From positions 399,638 to 463,637 of the forward strand of contig JAPDFF010000016.1 of the NCBI GenBank assembly GCA_027569505.1: a stretch of DNA of 64,000 nt, in the 5' to 3' direction. Under the pieces are notes generated by a model. It searched no databases. It saw only the letters and a program-made list of their open reading frames with translations, and was not told where the DNA came from. The stretch is from Chloridium humicola (lineage: Eukaryota > Ascomycota > Sordariomycetes > Chaetosphaeriales > Chaetosphaeriaceae). A program made the translations under genes and the position numbers. Positions 57,818 through 64,000 of this stretch are shown here, one piece after another. Every line of letters begins with the position of its first letter. Positions within the stretch are counted from its first letter, which is position 1.

Positions 57818-59628
57818 TTAGGCACTAACACAGACATAGTAGCCCTGCCACAGGTTAGTGCACTCGGCATTGATGTACGTGTTCCATGCGCGGAACTGGT
57901 CAAACTAAATGCCCACGTTTGTGTAGATGTCCCAGCAGCCCTCGCCGGACGTGATCTGATGATACCACCTGCAGTTTCCGACGGTCCCGGGCATCTTGGG
58001 TTCCGGGCCGGAGGTAGCGCCCACGCGGACGCAGACATAGTAGTCAAACCAGAGGTTTGTGCAGTCTATGAGTAGGTTGAGTAAGTAAGTACCGTTAGAA
58101 GATGGCCATCATGGTTGGGCGCCCAAGAAACGGGGCTGACACATGCACGTAAAAGGGGAAAAAGACATACCGGCGTTGACATTCGCGTTCCAGCTCATGA
58201 AGTCGACTATGTTGATGCCGTACTTCTGGGCAATGGTGGCACACTGGTCGCCAGAAACGATCTTGTGGAAGCCGTTGCAGTTGCTTGCCAGGCCGGGCAT
58301 GGCAGGATCGCCGCTTGGAGAGGGTTCGGCGGTGGGCTGTGGCAGCGCACCAGGTGCGTGGACGCAGACATAGTAGTCGAGCCAAAGGTTTGTGCACTCG
58401 GAAGAAGATTGATTATTTGTCAGAAAATGGCCCTGTCATTGCAAACTAAAGGGGGCGGATATGGAGATACGTACCAGCGTTGACATTGGTGTTCCAGCTG
58501 AAGAAGTCGGCTGTGCTGATGCCGTACCACTGGGCAATTACATTACACTGGTCGCCGGATGAGATCTTGTGGAAACGGTCACAATTCTCTACAATGCCGG
58601 GCATGGCAGGGGAGTTGCTTGGAGCCGGTGCAACGGTGGTCGTGGTAGGTTTGACCGCACCGGGCCCGCGCGCGCAGACATAGTAATCAAGCCAGAGGTT
58701 TGTGCACTCTGTAGCAAATACCGTCAGATTCCGGTGCTCATAAAATCAACGGGAAGAAATTAGAGAGGTACTACTCACCTGCGTTGACACCGGTGTTCCA
58801 CTTCAAAAAGTCCTCCATCGTAACTTGCCACACAAACGTAATCACTTCGCACGTAACACCGGCCGTGACTTTTTGATAAGCTTCACAGGTGCTTATGGTG
58901 CCAGGCATGGTTGGCGAGTTGCTTGGGGCGGGCGTAGTGGTGCTAGGCGTTGACGGCGTGGTTGTGGTAGCCTTGACTGCACCAGGCACGTGGACGCAAA
59001 CGTAGTAGTCGAGCCAGAGGTTTGTGCACTCTGTCAGGAATTTCAGTCAGTTAAGATACTCGGGTGGTCCTTGTACAGAGGGGGGAGGGAAGGGGGGGGG
59101 GTCACATACCGGCGTTGATCTCGGTATTCCAGCTCCGAAACTGAGCTATTGTGATGCCGCTCTTCTGGACAATGCCCTCACACCCGTCACCAGACACCAC
59201 CTTGTAGAAGCCATCGCAGTTTTCGACAACGCCGGGCATTGCGGGTGAGTTGCTCGGGGCAGGAGGGAAGTCGTGGTAGAAGACTTGACACTAGTAGACG
59301 AGAATTTGGTACTCGTGGACGAAGAGATGGTTCTGGTTACCGTTGTAAGCGTGGTGCTTGAGGGCCTGATAGACGTGGACGTGGAATCGGGAGCGACCGT
59401 CCCCATGACGCAATACGACTTGCTCGCGTCGAGATTTGGGCAGACGACGCCAGGGTTTAGGTTTTTGAACTCATCGACCGAGATTCCCCAGCTGCCCGCA
59501 AAGGTATCGCATGTTGCGGCGCCGTCAGGCACCATGGAAAAGGCGCAATCGACGGTGCGGGGTGCCAAAGCCCTGGCAGAGACTGTTGCTGGCATGAACA
59601 CAGCGGCAAGAAGGGGTGTTAACTGCAT
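57818..59628 (-). pseudogene. Secreted six-LysM protein gene, disrupted
   Basis: A minus-strand gene encodes a signal peptide (MQLTPLLAAVFMPATVSARA) and six LysM chitin-binding modules joined by Ser/Thr/Pro linkers, as in fungal multi-LysM secreted proteins of the TAL6 type. Exon A (59628-59110) has LysM1-2. Exons B (59030-58779), C (58708-58475) and D (58398-58171) each hold one LysM, bounded by phase-1 introns at the same asparagine-alanine junction. Exon E (58065 onward) has LysM6. Three lesions are visible. Exon A is one base short in the linker near 59262-59272. The intron before exon D lacks its acceptor (CG in place of AG at 58400-58399). A TAG (57907-57905) stops LysM6 midway, while module similarity continues to a TAA at 57818. 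Chitin binding is inferred from the family. It is divergent from a LysM-chitinase. Confidence 0.8.
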
Positions 59629-61789
59629 CCTTCCAGGCTTGGACTTGGACTTCAAGGCAAAGGCAAAAGAATCAGAGACTGGAAAAAAGTGTCAGGAGAT
59701 GTCCTAAAGGCAAGACGTTGACTGTCCAGGGGGTAAGCTCCAAGGCGGCAAGCCACACCTTTACAGTTATACTTGCGGGCTCGCTCTTCCAAGCTTCGGC
59801 TCACTCGACTCTTTCCATCTTATTGACTTTTCTCATCCCCCAACAGAGCTCGGCTTTGCTAAATGCCAGGATCAGCTATGCCAATTTACCGACCGACATG
59901 ATATCCCGTATCCATGAGACGATGGCAAGAAGCTGTGGCGGGAGGGCTGGTGGTGCGGCTCGTGGGGTTACCACAGAATCCTCTTAGTACATCATGGAGT
60001 CCATTGTCGACAGGGACAGAATCCTTCATGCAGTATAAGCAGGTGCTGAGGAGACCCAGTGACATCGTAATGCTGACTGCATGGCCTGTGTACCATGGTT
60101 GAGCCACAAAGTAGGTAATTACGTGTGGTTGATGGCAAGACGCTTGCGGAGGATAATGGGGTGATAAAGATATTTGCTACTGCAGAGGGAATAATAAATG
60201 GAACCATGCGGCGGGATGGGCAAGGGGAAAGAGACGGGAGACAAGCGAAGCGGGATACTAATGGGAAGGGGCGCGAATACACGAGTACGACAGACGAACA
60301 GGAAGACGAAGGAATAGATGTCTACCTGGCCAAGATAAGGTAGTTTGTGCTTCTAGGAGGGAACTGCAGTCCGCCCTGATTTCATCGCTGAGACACTAAA
60401 TCTGGCAAGCTGCAGCCTGCAATACCCCCACGTCAGACGGTCAGGGGCCTCATGGCACGGGTGGCGAGGATCATGATACTACATCCATGGATAGGTAGTC
60501 ATGGATTTTGCCGGCCAAGTGGCCCGACGCGCATGCAGTCGCCAACTACCCCGTACAGGGCTATGATCCCGATCGCTCGGTTGGGAGGTACCGTGGCCAC
60601 AAACCTTGTTGGAACTCTGTTTAGGTTGATGGGGTCAGACTACCTTCGGGCAGATGCCGAGGTGAAAAGCTCCTCTCTTCACCATGGTGTTGATACTCGC
60701 CCCTTTTACCCTTCACTCCAACCCAAACATCCCCTCCCTCATCAAGAACAGTTAGGTTATCCTCCGAGAACTGTCTACCAGGAGGTGAGAAAATGGCAAT
60801 TAAGGCATGGAGTGCTTGGCCACTTTGCAGAGCTCGTGGCTGAATTGTCTCTCTCCTGGCGTGAGTTGTGGGAAGTTTTCCTTCAATTCTGCCTTTTCCC
60901 ACTCATCAGTTCTCTCTACATCCATAGATGCCTCATTGCGTTAGCTCTGGAATCATCAATGGGAGGCGGTCTTGAACTTCAAGACGACTAGGTACACAGG
61001 ATGCTAGAGGCACCCCTGGATCAAGACGCCACACCTCGGCTGACGGTGCTTGGTGGCTCACCTCAATTCAACGGTGTTTGTTAGCGCGCGGGACGGCCAA
61101 ATGCCGCCCTTGACCTTTGCCCCTGGGGGTCAGGCTTAAGGCCGTACATACAAGGGTCTTCTGCAGCTGGGCCGAGCACTGGAACCTTCTTGTTATGTGT
61201 AGGACTACATAGGTCTAGTCCGAGTTGCAACGACAGTCGGCAGTGGGCGATGTTCCGTTGAGTACTGGTCATTGGACATTCGATGCTCTGCGTGCTCCGA
61301 GAGAACATCTTTTAGTATCGACAGGGCAGCAAGCTACAGTAATCCTCGTACTGTACATTCAAGTAAAAGATCCCCATCCTAGACGACGTCACGGCGGTTA
61401 CGACGTCTTGGCACACAACTTGGACTCCTTCAGTCAGACAACTGTGGTTCACTAATTTCCCGCTAATTGTTGCCTCGTCCAAATCCTTCGATCCTTCAGG
61501 TTGCTACGGGAGTGATACTTTCTCCCGACCATCGGCAGGCCAAGAGAGGATTCACAGTTCACTCGACCGTCAGCCTTACAGAGTTTGCCACGGAACCCAC
61601 GGAACGACTCGTACGACGATAAGGAGACCAGGGTCGTCTTTACGTTCTGAGCTGGGCCGCATCAATGCAACGTCCTAGTGGAGAGAGGAAGAGAGGAACT
61701 GTGGTTGAGATGGGATGGGATGGGTGAGTTAACACTGACCATGCGAGGCAAAGCGAGGAAGCAAAAAAGGGGTCAACATGGGCAGGCAG

Positions 61790-61802
61790 TATAAATTATA
61801 AA
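61790..61802 (+). promoter_or_regulatory. TATA-like element of chitinase
   Basis: TATAAATTATAAA lies 280 nt before the start codon and about 155 nt before the 5' UTR intron. It is an unusually good TATA sequence for this window. Confidence 0.5.
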
Positions 61803-61957
61803 GGTCAGTCTCTTATTTTTGACACACCTGTCCATCAAGATTCAAGGCAGGCTATTGCCGTGTTCTCGTCACTCTTTCAATTTCATTTTGTTCATCTTTT
61901 CAGCTCTTCACGGGCCCCTGATTTTGGATCGGACCGTGACACTCTTTTACGTCGAAG

Positions 61958-62040
61958 GTGAGAAACACAACCCAGCACACATAACCCAGCCCTGGTGTTC
62001 CTTTCTGGAGATGTTATGAGCTAACAATTACCTACACCAG
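61958..62040 (+). other. Probable 5' UTR intron of chitinase
   Basis: A GTGAGA donor, GCTAAC branch sequence and ACCAG acceptor bound 83 nt. The upstream exon has no in-frame ATG, so the intron is read as untranslated. Confidence 0.6.
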
Positions 62041-62081
62041 AGTCTGCCCATTGCGGCCCCTGTCGAAGCCATTGCGCAATC

Positions 62082-63789
62082 ATGGGGACTTCATCATGGT
62101 TCACGGTAGCATTGGGGGCTATTTGCCTCTTGATGTCTACCAACGGAGCCATGGCGAAGCATGGCTACAGACTTCCTTCCAGCCCAACCTACGGTGGCGT
62201 CAACATTTGCCCTGAGCGGTGCAGCATCTCTGGGCCCACGACCGGAAACTGGTCAGTCTATCCTGGCTTCAGCCAGATCAGCAGATGCCAGGAGACCATT
62301 TTCTACGACTTCTCTCTTGACGATCCCGTTGACGACCCGAATGTCAACCACCGCATCTACGCCTGTTCCTCGTTTGGCCCCGACTTTTCCAACATTCCTG
62401 CTTCTTTGGCAAGGACTGCTTCCGCCACCGCTGTCGATGTCAAGTTTGAGGTCGGATGGTGGGACGAAGGAAAGAGTCTGGCAGCTCCCAGCGTCCGGTC
62501 CGTGATCAAACAGATGCGCAAGTATGTTGATGGCGGACATGGGGCCACCGAGAGGCCCTTCATTATGTTTGGCCAGTCTGGCCAGGCCACCGTCGGTCTC
62601 TACGTTGGCCAGGGTCTGCTAAACCTAGGCGTCAGCAAGTCCGCCTTGAAGGTGCTTCAAGACAACCTTTCCAACCTCAACGTCTCAACACCGAGCCTTG
62701 CAATGCAGCTCTGCGGACCGGGCTACGACAGCGCCCACATCTTTGGCGTCATGGTCACCAGTAATGCGACATTTACCCCCATTCAAAACGCCATCAAGAC
62801 CTGGGCTAACGCGACGTGTCTGTCGTTTGCCGGGTCCAAGAGCTTTCCCGGTGAGGCCATGTTCACCACGCCGCTTCTGCCTACAAATGGTACCGTAGCC
62901 ACCAACTCGACCCTCCAGGCCCGGGGACACCTCCATCACAGTTTTTACCGTAGTCTTCATCGTGCCATCTACCGCCGTGGCGACTGCAGCACGGTGCAGG
63001 TCGCGTCTGGCGACAGCAGCACGGTGCAGGTCGCGTCTGGCGACAGCTGCGCAACGCTGGCCAACAAGTGCGGGATCTCGGGCGCCGATTTCACCAAGTA
63101 CAACCCCGGAGACACATTCTGCGCGTCTTTAAAGCCCAAGCAGCACGTCTGCTGCTCCAGCGGAAATCTTCCAGACCTCCGTCCCAAGCCCAACGCGGAC
63201 GGGTCATGCTCGGCATATACGGTCAAGACCGACGACAACTGCGCCAACCTCGGTGCCGAGTTTGGCCTGACGAACGAGGAGATTGAGAGCTTTAACAAGA
63301 ACACATGGGGCTGGAACGGCTGCTCACTCTTGTTTACCGGCACCGTCTTTGTGCTTGAGCACAGGGGCAGCGCCATTCCCTGCCCCGATCACCAACGCCG
63401 TGTGTGGCCCGCAAAAGCCGGGCTCCGCGCCGCCGACGGACGGCTCCAAGATTGCCGACCTCAACCCTTGCAAGCTGAACGCCTGTTGCAACATTTGGGG
63501 CCAGTGCGGCATTACCAGGGACTTCTGTATCGACACCAACACAGGCCCCCCAGGGACGGCCAAGCCCGGCACCTACGGCTGCATCTCCAACTGCGGCGTC
63601 GACATCGTCAAGGGCGACGGAACCGGCGCCATCAAAATTGGCTACTTTGAGGGTTACAACCTTGGCCGAGAGTGCCTCTTCCAAGACGCAACCCAGATTG
63701 AGACGTCCAGGTTCAGTCACATCCACTTTGCCTTTGGCGTCTTGACCGACGATTTTGAGGTCAATGTCGGGGATGTGTACTCGACATAT
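62082..63789 (+). CDS. LysM-chitin-binding-GH18 chitinase (subgroup C type), frameshifted and truncated by contig end
   Basis: A signal peptide (about 25 residues) leads to the N-terminal region typical of fungal killer-toxin-like subgroup C chitinases (ICPERCSISGPTTGNWSVYP, paired cysteines). Two LysM modules follow (around 302-355 and 378-425), then a hevein-like chitin-binding module with CCNIWGQCGI, then the start of a GH18 domain (IKIGYFEGYNLGRECLF, FSHIHFAFGVL). The first exon reaches a GTGAGT donor at 63790, and the rest is missing. There is one extra base near 63348-63351. Frame 1 carries the N terminus and LysM2, and another frame carries everything after it. A 30-bp exact duplication (62988-63047) lies in LysM1. 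Chitin degradation is the inferred role, with the catalytic core outside the contig. Confidence 0.8.
62988..63047 (+). repeat. Exact 30-bp tandem duplication inside LysM1 of the chitinase
   Basis: AGCACGGTGCAGGTCGCGTC (the first 20 bases of a 30-bp unit) occurs at 62988 and again at 63018, identical through the full unit. It adds ten residues in frame before the conserved SGDSCATL segment of the module. Confidence 0.9.
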
Positions 63790-63875
63790 GTGAGTAACGA
63801 TTTCTGCTGTTTTTGCCCCCTTTTGGGTTGTCTCAGGACTTGTTTTGCTCCCGAGACAGCCACTTTGCTCCCGGG

Positions 63876-64000
<125 letters not shown>

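Larger units (their letters stand above)
59629..62081. other. Divergent intergenic region between LysM gene and chitinase
   Basis: 2.45 kb between two start codons facing away from each other. No coding region is supported. On the right it holds a TATA-like TATAAATTATAAA (61790-61802) and a 5' UTR intron for the chitinase. On the left a TATAAC lies on the minus strand near 59767-59772, about 140 nt from the LysM start. It may serve as a shared control region. Confidence 0.55.

Noticed and set aside
59291..59340. A 50-nt intron that would restore frame in the LysM gene
   Set aside because: It would delete the Ser/Thr linker that is shared with the sister linkers, and it has a weak donor and no branch sequence. 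A one-base deletion explains the data better.

Overview
The window is nuclear DNA of a filamentous ascomycete. The evidence is spliceosomal introns of about 50-200 nt with GTAAGT/GTGAGT donors, GC-rich third codon positions, long CT-rich leaders, and genes typical of Pezizomycotina: CYP51, KipA-type kinesin, subgroup C LysM-chitinase, and a SulP-STAS-cNMP fusion. The protein sequences look like Sordariomycetes, most likely Sordariales, but this was judged by eye and not by a search. The right edge is a contig end, because it finishes in a 123-nt run of G.

From 0 to about 52.3 kb the window is a conserved housekeeping block. In order it holds the 3' part of GINS subunit psf1, a SulP transporter with STAS and cyclic-nucleotide-binding domains, an Stk19-family protein, a kinesin-7 (KipA/Kip2/Tea2), a type II membrane fucosyltransferase-like protein, CYP51/Erg11, an HDEL-ended BiP-like Hsp70 with 11 introns, peroxin PEX13, TFIIA large subunit (minus), Cdc20 (minus), a Kelch-BTB protein, an Sfp1-like C2H2 factor (minus), an Rcf2-like HIG1 protein, a six-Kelch protein (minus) and tRNA-dihydrouridine synthase Dus3. 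These genes are functionally unrelated. Cdc20/Kelch-BTB, Sfp1/Rcf2 and Kelch/Dus3 are divergent pairs. Pex13/TFIIA, Kelch-BTB/Sfp1 and Rcf2/Kelch converge.

From 52.3 kb to the end the DNA is more accessory. A gene-poor stretch with short repeats comes first, then a purine-cytosine permease, a cyclophilin H, and a divergent pair made of a six-LysM secreted protein gene (minus) and a LysM/chitin-binding/GH18 chitinase (plus). The LysM gene carries a frameshift, a lost splice acceptor and a nonsense codon. The chitinase carries a frameshift and a 30-bp tandem duplication, and the contig end cuts it off. The other protein genes, about 28 kb of spliced coding sequence, show no frame break, so the damage is concentrated at this chitin locus.

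Three observations deserve most attention: the exon-modular, decaying LysM array beside its chitinase partner; a repeated switch from C-ending to G/T-ending codons late in at least six genes; and the BiP-like gene, with an 18-nt microexon followed by a GC-AG intron. I found no convincing tRNA, rRNA, CRISPR array or intact transposon.
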